This document shows positions 10,418-21,313 of a DNA stretch of 64,000 bases, piece after piece (the stretch's first letter is position 1; each line of letters starts with the position of its first letter). Source of the stretch: Phoronis australis (Eukaryota; Phoronida; Phoronidae); NCBI GenBank assembly GCA_002633005.1, contig NMRA01000180.1:219347-283346 (forward strand), given 5' to 3'. The notes beneath the pieces were generated by a model. The model did not search any database. It worked only from the letters and a program-made list of their open reading frames with translations, and was not told the DNA's origin. A program made the translations under genes and the position numbers.

Positions 10418-13161
10418 ACGTTGCCTTGGCATAAGCTTCTGTGAGAAACGTACGTCTCACGCTGTACTGTCTTCCAGCATACGGAGTCTCTTATTTCGAC
10501 GTATCGAGTGCCTGGGCCAGCTATACATGTGGTGTACACAGATCTTCAAACGGGTACAGTACTGTTTGTAGGTAGATTAGTCCTATGTCCTTCGGACTGG
10601 CAAAATAAATAAACTTCTTGCCCCTTTTTTCCTATTATGAAGATGATGCTTTAAATCAGTAACGACTCTTTAGTCAATTATTTACAAAACGGTATTTTAA
10701 TTTCCAATCTTGAGTTGTTTTTTTGTAACCGGTACCTGAAAAAAAAGAAAAACAACATGAGATACAAAATTAGAAGCCATTCAGCGTTCTCCACGGCTAG
10801 GTTTGTCGATGCTCCCGTTTGGGTAACCTGCAACATACGGGCTTTGTGTTTGCCAGATTGGCTGCCCGGTAGGTCGTGTCCAGTTACGCCTTTTCCAACA
10901 CGGGTTCGGATTTTCATTCCGTGACTTACTATGTAGCATGTCATACATACTATCACGAAGAGATAATCTCTATACTATTTTAAAGTGTCTCACACAAAAA
11001 CGGTTCTCGATGAGATCAATTTTATTTGATGACTTGAAAACATTTAGCCATTACAAGAAAGTGCCCATGGGATGTTAGTCAGTGCCAGCTGTAATGAAGG
11101 CTAAGGGTTAATACCGGCAACCCTTTCGAAATATTCTGTCGAAGTTAATTAACGACTGTCATCTCGGTTGTTGACTTAGGTAAACACCTGACCTGACACA
11201 GTTCACCCCGAACACTTGTTTACAATTGTACAGTATTTGAACCCAAAATGGAAAAATGTTGTGATCATCTACTATTTATGACCATAGCTCCACAGCAGCT
11301 ACTGGAATGATGCACACGAGTCCTGAGCACTCGCGTACTGAGGAAACGCCGAAATGAACGATGAATGGGAAACATCGGAAACTTTTGAACAGTTCAGTGA
11401 CTCAATGGGCTAGTACTAAAACAATAATTATAAGAACCCCAGTGTGTCAGTGCACGAGCCTCGGTTTGCTTTTTGGAAAAAAAATGGAAAAAAGGACCCA
11501 TCTGTGGCACATCTTGGCCACTTACGTCTAATATGAACGTACTTTTACCGGGAAGAATAAGCGAGGAACTCGCACAGTCTAGTCGTGGTATCGAAACTGT
11601 GTGGAGTGAAATCGACCGCTGCACACGGAGTACTCGTGCGCGGCGGGGAACGGGTGCGCGTAAAATCGAAGATTAAGTATTTTATGGTGAAGTGCCAAGG
11701 CCGTGCAGGCAATATATTTACTGAAATTTCGGAAAATCATTGTATACATCGTTTCTTCGATTTCTCTCGCCGTCAAATAGTAAACATGCAAGCCAGTAGA
11801 CGTAAACGAGTAAAGGCAGGCGACGGGACGAATAACCCCGGTGCGGCAGTTTCGTCGTTTTTCTTGTAGATGGACGGGATGCCAACATCCGGGCATCGTT
11901 ATTGCAGCGTTTTAACGTATAGGTGACGTGTGATCCACACCAACTGTAATGATGTTGAAGCTCTGACGACAGGGCCAACACGGTTACAAGCGCGCGATTA
12001 CAACTCCTGGCACGTCGTTTTTGTTTTGATGTCCAGGTTTGGCGCATCTGACATGTAGTTACTTGAACATGATCTATTATTAGTGACGATGTATGAACGT
12101 ACTCTGATATGGAACACCGTCTCAAAAACCTGACATACTTCATTACCAAAACATACGAAATAAGTAATGACGAGTCTGTAAAGTATCTGTAGACACACTA
12201 TCATATAGAGTATTGTCATTGTACAAATGTCTTGTGCCAAAGACCTCCGAAGAAATAAAAACTATTCTTATTCTATTCTATATATTTATTTCTTCACATT
12301 AAATAATTATTTCTTCACATTATAACTGATGCCATTCAATAACAGAAGTCAAAGGCTGACAGGACTAGTAACACAGCTGCGGATTTATGATATCATAAGG
12401 GGGGCCCAACATATTGTCTAGCTAAATGATATGGGGGCTCGGATTCCTGAGAATGTGGACCTCATACTAAAAACAACGGAGGACTAAAAAAAAAACGGGA
12501 AACCGATTGCACTGGTGGCCTGACNNNNNNNNNNNNNNNNNNNNNNNNNNNNNNNNNNNNNNNNNNNNNNNNNNNNNNNNNNNNNNNNNNNNNNNNNNNN
12601 NNNNNNNNNNNNNNNNNNNNNNNNNNNNNNNNNNNNNNNNNNNNNNNNNNNNNNNNNNNNNNNNNNNNNNNNNNNNNNNNNNNNNNNNNNNNNNNNNNNN
12701 NNNNNGAGCCCCCCCCCCCCCCCTCACACGCACGCACAAACTACTAAAGCTGCAAGTATCGTTAAATCTTTTTCAGCTGCATGTTAATTACCGGGGTTAG
12801 TTAATTAACTCAATATCTCCTCACGCTCTTGCTTTTTTGTGGCAGCCAAGGGAGGGGGCCCTAAATCCGCCTGTGTAACACTAATCACTATGAAAAGCTT
12901 TGGAGTTAGTAAAACACTGTTTCTTAGAGAATACTATACCCGGTTTATACCTACAAACCAATATTAACAACTTTCCAATCCAGTCTAACACAAAATAATC
13001 CTCTGCAACACTCACCAACCCTCAAATGGTTGGAGCAAATTTTGAAAATTCTTTACAAAGTCTGTTAAAGGAGAAAGCATGACTAGTGCTTTTGGTGAGT
13101 TGATCAACTGCAGGGATATACAACCCAACAAAATTCATTCTTTGATAGCCAGTATATATAT
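10418..13161. other. No gene seen
   Basis: Includes an assembly gap and G-rich/C-rich repeat fragments around it (12401-12412, 12709-12723, 12852-12870). Open frames at 11.5-12.2 kb overlap on both strands and show no family. Confidence 0.45.
12525..12705. other. Assembly gap of 181 N
   Basis: Run of N bordered by a poly-C tract (12709-12723) on the right; probably a hard-to-sequence simple repeat. Confidence 1.
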
Positions 13162-13167
13162 TTTATT
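13162..13167 (-). terminator. PGS1: Polyadenylation signal for PGS1
   Basis: AATAAA on the minus strand, about 135 bases past the PGS1 stop codon. It is the first such hexamer downstream, so it is the likely 3' end signal. The cleavage site cannot be seen directly. Confidence 0.55.
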
Positions 13168-13301
13168 AGTTGAATCCTGCTTTTATCACCCAAGTGAGAA
13201 GTGTGCATAAGGGAAAACAGAATTAAAGATTGCTTGAAATCACCAAAACAGGGTTTAGCGTCTTTTTAAGTAGTGATGAAAATTTCTACATCATAATATG
13301 G

Positions 13302-14609
13302 TCAAAAGAAACTTTTGAAGAAGCGAGAAACAAACTTGACCCACGTTTGAACATGTCTACTGTTGAGAGTTTTACGACTAATGTGGGTGGAACATTCATT
13401 AATATGAAGCTGCTCCTGGTGTAGTTTCTCTTGAAGGTATCGGTTTTTAGTTACTATGGCAACTTGACATTCAAGATCTCGTTGAACCGACCGATATCCC
13501 AGATTTGGTGATCCGACTAGGGTCAGTGATGGCAAAGTCGAGTTTGGTAGATAATACCAAAGTCCTTTCACATGAAACGTCCATTTGTCTCTCGAATACT
13601 CCGACAGCAATATTCTGCTGTGGGAATCAGCTTTGGTTATCTTGTCATAGAAACGTCTGGCTAACTGTGTGTAAGCTTGGGGTATTGCACCCGCAGCGCC
13701 ACTAGCTCCAAAAAATCCCATGGCTTCGGGAGCTGCCATTAGGACATCATAATCAGCCCTAGATTGTAGTATAGTATCTTGATAATCTTCAGTCAAGTTG
13801 AAATATCCTGAGGCTAAATGTATTTTGCTACCAACAGCTGAGGTGCGGAATAGCTGCTTTGTAATTATTTCATCCTGAACCACTCCTAATGGACCCATCT
13901 GCACCAGAGGGTAAATCCAAGTGTCCGCAATCTTTGATCGCGTCCCTTTCGCAATCTCTCCAGATTCTGAATTGACTTCACTGTTATGCCTCTCTGTATA
14001 CTCCTTAATGAAGGTGAAAATTTTCTCACCAGCTCTTGCTTTGAATAAAGCGCCACCATCGCGGTCCTCATATGGATGATGTGGAAAACTTTGAGGCATG
14101 GACACAGTATTGTCAGGCATGAGGTGGAATGAAAACTCCGACACCCTATTCACTAAATCATCCAGGAAATTTGCAAGCTCGGCACAATCCTTTATCACAA
14201 TGTACCTGTCCTGTCGATTCGTGAAGTAATCGTTGCTGAGATTCGCCCCACTCATGATGACAGTGTTGTCGAATAAATAGACTTTTAAATGTGATACGCC
14301 TATAGTTTCATTATACCGATCAGGCATAAACTGCTTGAGTAGCCCTCTCAAGTCAGGGGCATGGTATAGTGCAACCTGACTACTGTTGCCATATTTCTCC
14401 AATAGAGGGAGCAACAATGTACGTGAATTGACATCTCCTCGTGAGCCTCGTGTGAAATCCAACAGAACTTTCACATTAAATTCTACATCTGAAGACTCCT
14501 TAGAATGGCATTTGTCCAAAAGAGCTTCAACAAGACCAGCTTCCAACTGCCCTGTTCCCAAGTAGAGGGACGCCAGAACAACACGTCGCTCTGCGTTCTT
14601 TATTCCATT
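13302..14609 (-). CDS. PGS1: PGS1 last coding exon with both HKD catalytic motifs
   Basis: This single exon of 1308 bp encodes 435 residues and a stop, and contains the whole phospholipase D-type catalytic core. It opens after a TTTATTTTCAG acceptor, phase 0. The two halves of the bilobed core follow each other: HLKVYLFD with SGANLSNDYFTNRQDRY, and later HVKGLWYYL with SLTLVGSPNLGYRS. The C-terminus (QTWVKFVSRFFKSFF) resembles the end of vertebrate PGS1. It is an open frame with no break, so the gene looks functional. Confidence 0.95.
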   Translation of the reverse strand, partial: NGIKNAERRVVLASLYLGTGQLEAGLVEALLDKCHSKESSDVEFNVKVLLDFTRGSRGDVNSRTLLLPLLEKYGNSSQVALYHAPDLRGLLKQFMPDRYNETIGVSHLKVYLFDNTVIMSGANLSNDYFTNRQDRYIVIKDCAELANFLDDLVNRVSEFSFHLMPDNTVSMPQSFPHHPYEDRDGGALFKARAGEKIFTFIKEYTERHNSEVNSESGEIAKGTRSKIADTWIYPLVQMGPLGVVQDEIITKQLFRTSAVGSKIHLASGYFNLTEDYQDTILQSRADYDVLMAAPEAMGFFGASGAAGAIPQAYTQLARRFYDKITKADSHSRILLSEYSRDKWTFHVKGLWYYLPNSTLPSLTLVGSPNLGYRSVQRDLECQVAIVTKNRYLQEKLHQEQLHINECSTHISRKTLNSRHVQTWVKFVSRFFKSFF

Positions 14610-16934
14610 CTGAAAATAAATGGCAATGAAAGAAGTCATTAAGATTCTAGCAAGACATGCTCATTCAACTGCTTATAGCAAAAGCTGACTTGTGATATAA
14701 TTACAATCAGTACATGTATAATTATTTCATATTTCATTTTTACTTGCTGACAGATGATGTCTTCCGGAAGATTTTGAAGAAATTAATTTCTTCTCATACT
14801 CAGAGGTTTGGCTTACGGTTTCAATCTCCTTCACAGATTATGAAGCTTGATAAGAAGTACGGTAGCACCTCATCAATTTAGGACACAATATGGAAGAAGA
14901 GTGAACTTTTACTTCTCATTTTGTCATTAAGAAGAAGCAGTGCCAAATTAGACCTTTATTATTTTCAAGTTCTCTTTATAATCGTTGCTTCTAGGATCAC
15001 GAGACAATACTGTGAAACAACAGTGGAGATTCACTACAACAATATGTCACTACACCCAGCATTTGTGACACATTTGAGTGGCCCCCGAAACATTTGAATG
15101 CCCCTCCAACAGGTTTGGATTTCTGTGTGAGAAAACCGCTGCTAGGTACTGTTTGTAAATAGAAATTCTTATCCTTTTGCAAATAAGTTGTCATCAAACA
15201 GTTTTCAAAACAGAAGATGAACAACCACAAACATTCTGCATTGCTGAGCAGTAATGTTCAAGTATATCAGGTAACAATACAGATAAAAGTACAGCTAGTC
15301 TGCAAGTAGTTTTGCACAACAGAGAGCATCAGCTGTCGCATACTTCTGGCATGTTTGTCGACTTTTTTGCACTTATGCCACACTTCTGTTTTAAGTTGTG
15401 GAGAACATTGCAAACCCTTGGAAAGTAAAGAAAAGTCAATTTTTGGCAATACAACTATATTTTGGTGCAAAGTAGGTGAGACTTCACTGTAAATGCCATA
15501 CTTGAATACAAAGAAAGAGGTTACATGGGGTGTTTTGGAAGGTGATAAAATGAGACATCTTAGAATTCAAAGACCCTGAAGGGGAAGTACACCCACAAAA
15601 GGAGATATAATTCAGGAGACCTGTCCACTTCAAATTACCAAAAATATCCATTTAGAATACAATAGTAAACAGGGCTTGGAATGAACAATGACAAAACAGA
15701 GGAAAATTCTCCAAGTGATGTATCCTTCCACAAATAAATAGGCTTGTGTGATAATATATACATATAACATATTTTTGTCGAAAGATTTAACTGAAATAAA
15801 TCTTTTTGTACGAATAAAGTCAACATAATGACAATAAGAGATGAAAAATGAGGAAACTGGAAGTCAAATAAAAAGAAATCTAAACCAAATAGGAGGAAAT
15901 CCTCTTAAAATAGGAAAATTCCAACCCCTGGGGAAAGCTTAGATGTTTAAACCATTTAACAGCAAGGCTCGATCAGGAGACCTGCAGGTGACCAATGCAA
16001 CCTCAGACTTTGTTTGGCAACCTGGTGAAAATCCCAAGACGCCTCAGTAGCCACATACATATCCCAGCCCATGTTCCAAATACTAAAGGAAGTAAACAAA
16101 CGGGAATGGAAATTGCTTTGAAAAAACTGAAACAAACAAAAATCGAAATTCCTTGGAAAAATCTAAAAGGACCGTTTCATGACTCAAGCACAGATGAGTC
16201 CCAATCCCCTGCTTTCCCCTTAGATAGTTGAGCCTATACAGAATATTGGACACAAGAGTAAATTGGTCGTTAGCAAGCACACAATACACTCCTATTTTTC
16301 TGTTTGACTAAAAAAGACCACTCAGTTGATCTTGGGTGTTCTACAGGACATTTACTCAGTTGACCATTTCTTTAATTTAGAGATCTCATTCTTTTACTTC
16401 TGACCATTGCTAACTCTGGGCCGTTTGCAGGGGCCAGGACATTTACACAGGTCTGGTGAAGTCATTCCAGGTTTGGCAACCTAAGAATTTTGCCAGGTCG
16501 CATTTGACGAGTTGATATTACGCTAAGCGTCGGGTCCTGCACACACAACACAATGCTAAGCACACTAGGACTATTATTAATGTGCTACAATTGTATTTCT
16601 TCACCTTCTTACCATGCACCCTGGCGAAGACATGGAAAGTGGTTGTGTCACGTTGTTTAATTAATGAGACATCGTTTATACTGTATAAAGCTAGTAAATT
16701 TTTCATCATCAGTAAATACTTCAGTCCGCCTTCAAAATTGAAAAATGTTTATTTTGGCAATTATTTTGCACATGGAATAAGTGAAGAATCGGTGTGATAC
16801 AACTAAGCATGTCTGCTTACTAGCAGAGACTCATAAAACTCTTGAGGTTCACGCAGAACCTCAATCTGACAGCCATCCAAACCAAACTCAGCGGTGGAGT
16901 CTCGAAGCCACGAAAATGTCTCAGACACATCCAT
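13302..16934 (-). CDS. PGS1: PGS1, CDP-diacylglycerol-glycerol-3-phosphate 3-phosphatidyltransferase (two exons seen)
   Basis: The enzyme makes phosphatidylglycerophosphate from CDP-diacylglycerol and glycerol-3-phosphate, the first committed step to cardiolipin, in mitochondria. Coding exons are 16934-16821 and 14609-13302, joined in phase 0 across a 2.2-kb intron with GTAAGC donor and TTTTCAG acceptor. They give 473 residues; vertebrate PGS1 has about 550. From memory of the family, the match runs almost end to end: the N-terminal stretch FSWLRDSTAEFGLDGCQIEV, then ASLYLGTG, LLDFTRGSRG, the first HKD motif (H145, K147, D152 in HLKVYLFD), DTWIYPLVQM, GYFNLT and the second motif (H384, K386, then GSPNLGYRS). 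The start is uncertain. ATG at 16934 is the first possible Met, because an in-frame TGA lies at 16940-16938, and it gives no mitochondrial presequence. An upstream exon spliced to the AG at 16921-16920 is equally possible. The family call is secure; the 5' end is not. Confidence 0.93.
14610..16820 (-). other. PGS1: PGS1 intron
   Basis: Bounded by GTAAGC and TTTTCAG in phase 0. Contents are AT-rich with no further exon or recognised repeat. Confidence 0.85.
16821..16934 (-). CDS. PGS1: PGS1 upstream coding exon
   Basis: Encodes 38 residues ending EFYESLL, in phase 0 with the last exon; donor GTAAGC at 16820. The segment aligns with the vertebrate stretch before the first strand of the catalytic domain. 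An acceptor TTGCAG ends at 16945, so the exon may start at 16944 with 10 bases of leader, but reading upstream of the ATG in the same frame meets TGA at 16940-16938. Kozak context is mediocre (T at -3, G at +4). A different acceptor, AG at 16921-16920, would allow an upstream coding exon in phase 0. Confidence 0.8.
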
Positions 16935-17159
16935 TGATCAGCACCTGCAACAGACAAAAATAAAAATGAATAATGGTAAAATAATAAGCATTTCCAATCT
17001 GCTAAGAAAAACACATTTTGGAATGGAATTGCACTAGTTCTTAAATCAACACTGAAACAAACAAAACAGATCAGGATCAAACTTGTTCAGATCGGTTGGC
17101 CTACTTCTACATGTCATTGAGGATAGCACTCACTTGATCATGGGAGTGGCAATGATAAG

Positions 17160-17345
17160 AGTGGTAACCTTTAGCAGCAGTAAGCAAACAGTAATAATGG
17201 CTCCTATTTTTACCATGCCCGCCAGAAGGGGGCGCAGTGTTAGAGAGCTGCCGATTTGGGCTCAACAAAGGACTGCTCAATAAATTTTGATAACAGGAGT
17301 ATTTGTTCGAGTTGGAAGGAATTGAAGACATCGGCGGTCTGCTTT
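17160..17345 (+). repeat. Dispersed repeat D, copy 1
   Basis: Contains CTGCCGATTTGGGCTCAAC and TTCGAGTTGGAAGGAATTGA followed by GACATCGGCGG. Related copies lie at 19798 and 37125. It lies upstream of PGS1 and includes a CTCF-like site (17222-17236). Confidence 0.6.
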
Positions 17346-17703
17346 GAAGAAGGACTGTCTCTCTATGAGCAAAATGTACTATTTACAATATGACTTTTAT
17401 GTTTTAATCAATGCGAGGCATACTTGGCGGAAAAACTTCCAGCGTATGAAGCTCCTTCATCGTCTCTTCTGCGACTGGTGCCAGCTAGAGACGGTGGTGG
17501 CTATCTACTACACCTACACGACTGCACTACTACAGACACAGTACAATACAGTCCAGAGACAGGGGAGGATTGGTTCATGATGTTGTCCCATTAAAGAAAA
17601 TTCCTAAAATGATACGTGTCTGTCAGTTTACTAGCATGTACTTTAGTGGTACAGCTCCCAGTAGCAGTGCATCGAATACAGCCCGATTTTACCCAGCCTT
17701 TTT

Positions 17704-17760
17704 ACTCACCAGTTTCGTCTAACTCAGGAACTGTCATCAGCAGATCAGCTGATGAAACAT
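17704..17760 (-). other. Possible noncoding 5' exon end (donor) for PGS1
   Basis: A good minus-strand donor (GAAACTG|GTGAGT, GT at 17709-17708) lies 760 bases upstream of the PGS1 exon at 16.9 kb. A short frame beginning MTVPELDET runs into it, but spliced to 16944 it would read the PGS1 exon in the wrong frame, so at best it is 5' untranslated leader. RNA evidence would be needed to support it. Confidence 0.2.
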
Positions 17761-18254
17761 GCGAGGCCTCAACACGCGAGGTCGCCCTTTATTTCCGGTA
17801 ATCACAGCAGAGCCGTCTAGCGTTGAAATAAGATCGTTAGAGTCAAGTTCGCTTCCGTATACGTAGTTACAAGTTTCACTTTCAAAGTCAAATGACAGAA
17901 GTAATGGCTCATTAGCATCGTTAACAACACAGTGTCAATACAGATATTCGTAAGTAGCGGTATGTGCTGACGCACACAGGTTTTGAGACACGGGGCTCTT
18001 TGATTGATTCAAGATTAAAGAACAGCGTAACTGGTCCGGGTGGCAGTGGTCCGGGTTGTTCAATGTAGGGTAATAGTCGGATAACTTGGTCCCATTTCAA
18101 ATTCTGTCAGGAATATTTAAAAAATGAAATGAAGTGTCGCAATATACAATTGCCCACTCTCATGGATCACGCGCGCCACTCCACTCTCACTTTTTCGTGA
18201 AATCTACAACATTTGAGAAGATACGCGACAAATTATATTCGCCTCCCGAGCGTT

Positions 18255-18390
18255 TTTCCTCAATCCAAGATGTCCGCCAATGAACTCACGTTCGCGAGAG
18301 GACCGGCGTTGTTCTCGCGAACGGGGTCACGTTCGCGAGAGAACACGTGTTGTCTTCTCGCAAACGCAAACTAACTAACGTTCGCAAGAG
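18255..18390. promoter_or_regulatory. Likely promoter region with CGCG-palindrome cluster
   Basis: Within 100 bases there are three full and two decayed copies of a TTCGCGAGA/TTCTCGCGAA motif (18291-18299, 18312-18321, 18332-18340; decayed near 18355 and 18380), next to an AAGATGTCCGCC stretch resembling a YY1 site (18267-18278). TCTCGCGAGA is a known vertebrate promoter palindrome bound by BANP; the copies here match its CGCGAGA half. The position between divergent PGS1 and BFAR fits a shared promoter. This is inference from motif and place; no start site can be read. Confidence 0.45.
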
Positions 18391-19194
18391 GCCAAAAATG
18401 AACCCAATGAGAAAACGCAAAACTCCAACTTAGTTAAAAGAGATTTTTAAAAAAGGTTTTGTCGTTTCACCCGCTGATGACGTCATGCCCCACTATGCCA
18501 GGNGTGGTAACGATATCCAGAAAGCCCTACTAGTAGTGGAGTTTGCCTCGCAAAATCGTATAATTATAACGTTTCTTACCATTGCAGCGTTTTAATATCT
18601 TATTACCGCAAACACTGAGGTTAACGACTATGCTCACGCACAAGCCTACTCCCTACCTTTAAAGTGTTTCATAGTAAGCGCTCACTGATCTATTAAAAGT
18701 CCCCCCTTAAATTTTGAGAATTTCCAATTATAAGCGCCCACCAGTTCAAGCTAGCGCCCATCATAGCGCACTACAAACGACCGCGTGTGGTTTAAAATTG
18801 ACACGCAGCTTATATGGTGTGTCACTTTCATTTTACACAGCTTCAGTTTTCAGAAACGTCTTTTCACAATATGTAAAAAGCAAATCCCGGCTTTGTTTTA
18901 TACCGCGGAAAGAAAGTTAACACTAGTGACATTCGTGTAGTTTTTTGACTGACCTATTTTTCCCGTACTTGGAAGGTATTGAGGAGCAAACTCGCCATTA
19001 CCCGAGTTAGTTTGAATCGTTAACGACTTTGATGACAGCCAGTAGCAGGCCAGATCTAACAAAATCCCGGATACTTTTTCAACGGGTAGTTTCTCCCTTT
19101 TCACATCAGAAATTTAGCTACTCGAATGCACAAGTCAGTTAGAGAGCACTGATTCAACTTTCACGTCAGCAACTTGCCTTGCGCTCTAGAGTCT

Positions 19195-19282
19195 TTCAAT
19201 GGCGGTCATGAAGAATAGGGCCGTACCTGCATGAATGAAGTCAATTTTGAGATCCAAAATTTGTGAGTATTTGACGCTGCAG
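19195..19282 (+). other. BFAR: Candidate noncoding first exon of BFAR
   Basis: An ATGGCGG stretch resembling a YY1 site at 19199-19205 is followed by a strong donor, GCTGCAG|GTAAGAG with GT at 19283-19284. The BFAR start-codon exon opens after an acceptor at 21026 with 18 bases of leader, so a noncoding first exon upstream is required. This is the best donor I see in the interval. The only short frame in it ends after 11 codons. Confidence 0.35.
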
Positions 19283-19797
19283 GTAAGAGCATAATCTAAA
19301 CATTTTCTCAATGATCTAAAAAATCTGTTTTGGCGCGTAAAAATGGCGGGAAAATTTTGCGACCTGGCATTTACGAATGCGAGCTGGATTTTGAAAATGC
19401 GACCTGGGATTTTGGCTAGGTCGCAAAATGCGACCTGGCGATTTTAATAGCGTCGAGCCCTGTTACTTATTAGAGTGCACATGCTTTTTGAATTATGTCC
19501 AATCTCAAGCCAGACCACGAGAGGCTCCCCACTAAGCGTAGCTTCAATCGCTCTGCTGTGCCTGTGGTTAGAAGTACAAATAAAACACTAGCATAGTAGC
19601 ATATGCTAGTGGAATCGACAAGAAATTAGAAATCCATACAGCAGTTGAATAAGAAATACTATTACAAACAGAATACAGTTAAAATATGTTTAAGGATCCA
19701 ACACTGCATAAGGTTCTAGGTTACACACATGTATCACACTGATAGACAGTGGCAACTCGACGGGCCCTAGAGACTGTGAAACGACTCTAGGGGATAT

Positions 19798-19915
19798 GAC
19801 GTCATATCTTCCATTGCGCGCAGAGTAAAAATTGTTGTCGATTTGGGCAACCGAACGAAGGACTGTTCAAAAATGTTTGATTACGGGAGCATTTTTTTGA
19901 GTTGTAGGCAAAGCT
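19798..19915 (+). repeat. Dispersed repeat D, copy 2
   Basis: GTCGATTTGGGCAACCGAAC, then GAAGGACTGTTCAAAAATG and GATTACGGGAGCA, matching 17160-17345. Begins at a palindromic TGACGTCA. Confidence 0.55.
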
Positions 19916-20381
19916 GTATGCTGACGTGAAATGACAATAATTCGACCACCAAAACTGCAGCCTATTTAGTGTTTGGATTCCTTACTCTAGCAGATTTAAG
20001 CTGTTTTTGTGTATTTCATATTCTCCAGTCAGGCCTCCTGCTTTCATTGTAGACATTCTAGTACATGTACCTTACCAGTAGGGGTTAACACCCAAATTAA
20101 TGTACAAAGAATTAGGATGGGTATGTAAAATTTCTTATAACTTGGGATGAGTGTTTTAAAAAGTGACATTATTTCCTACAAGCTGGATTTGAGCCCACAA
20201 ACTCAGGGGTTGCAGTATGATGCTGTGCTAGAAAAGCTTAAAGCCAATGTGGCAAGTATCTGAGTATTTTAATTGTATTTAACCGACTGGGAAAGCACCC
20301 TCAATTTCAGTTAATTGTTTTAAATGACTTGAAGCTTATGTCTGGAATTAGTGGTGCTAATCACAAAGACTGGTTTATCTG
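19916..20381. other. No gene seen; likely BFAR intron
   Basis: AT-rich sequence between repeat D and the LINE fragment. If the first exon ends at 19282, this is intron. Confidence 0.35.
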
Positions 20382-20877
20382 TATTAGTATTAGTATAAGT
20401 ATTTATTTATTATAGTGACAAGTACAATTAAATCAAACAGTTATAGGTATAACATTTGTAAGAACGATAAGTACCCAGCCCAGTTGGGCTTATTAGTCAC
20501 TTTAACCACACAACTCAGATGTAGGCCTACCATAAAAGCATCGGTTTCTAAGTTCAAACGCAGACTTGATATATTTGGCAAATTGCCCTAGAGAAATACT
20601 GAAATAGCAGTTTTAACATATCTAATCTACTGAAATCTACAAAGTTTGGGATTTGAAGTGAAACATTATTAAACAGAATAGAACGCCAGGAGTGATAAAG
20701 AGAGCAATCAAACGCAAAATGTAGCTCATCTTCCACAGAACCAGAATCACAACACAAGCAAAGTCTTTCACTTACAGGAGTGTTTACATAACGACCAGTT
20801 TCCAAGTGCAATGGGAGATTTCCTGCTCTAAGCTGAGCCAGAAGAGACCGCTTGGAACGAGATATTCTAGCTCAGGT
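20382..20877 (-). mobile_element. Non-LTR retrotransposon 3' fragment
   Basis: On the minus strand 20877-20554 encodes the C-terminal end of a LINE reverse-transcriptase protein: RSKRSLLAQLRAGNLPLHLE, then RLCLCCDSGSVEDELHFAFDC, i.e. C-x2-C...E-x-HF-x3-C, the cysteine motif at the end of many LINE proteins. It is followed by untranslated sequence and a TATTAGTATTAGTATAAG tail typical of CR1/L2-like 3' ends. Severely 5' truncated, lying in the leader region upstream of BFAR. Confidence 0.7.
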
Positions 20878-21044
20878 CAAAGCCAATAATTTAAGCAACT
20901 GTATAAATCCAACCCAACAGTAATCACGATGTAGTATTTTTGACCAAATGTGGACATTAACAGATTTTTTATTATCTAATACTAGAATTCTGTACGTGTA
21001 AACTGGGGGTTATTGTCTCTTTTCAGTCTCTATTAGAAGCCACA

Positions 21045-21313
21045 ATGGTGGTCGTCGCAGAACCTGATGGGCCAGCTGGGGTGCGTGCATCATCAGGAGG
21101 GGACCACTCATTGTCAACGAGAAAACCCATCAGCGAGGACCAGTTTACCTGTCCATGCTGCTTTCAGCTCATGATGGAGCCGACGACATTGAACTGCGGC
21201 CACAGTTTCTGTCGTTATTGTCTTGCAAAGTGGACAGAAACTAGCAAGAAACAGACATGTCCAGAGTGCCGCCAAAACTGGGTCGGTCAACCAAGTGTTA
21301 ACATCACTCTCAG
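21045..21313 (+). CDS. BFAR: BFAR exon with start codon and RING finger
   Basis: Preceded by a TCTCTTTTCAG acceptor ending at 21026. Encodes residues 1-89 and two bases of codon 90. All eight zinc ligands of a C3HC4 RING are present: C36, C39, C51, H53, C56, C59, C72 and C75. The stretch EPTTLNCGHSFCRYCLAKW is nearly identical to the vertebrate family. Donor CTCAG|GTATAC. Confidence 0.95.

Noticed and set aside
16820-17080. Alternative minus-strand frame over the PGS1 exon reading ADQWMCLRHFRGFE
   Set aside because: Superficially PGS1-like, but the neighbouring frame (FSWLRDSTAEFGLDGCQIEV) fits the family better and is in phase with the last exon.
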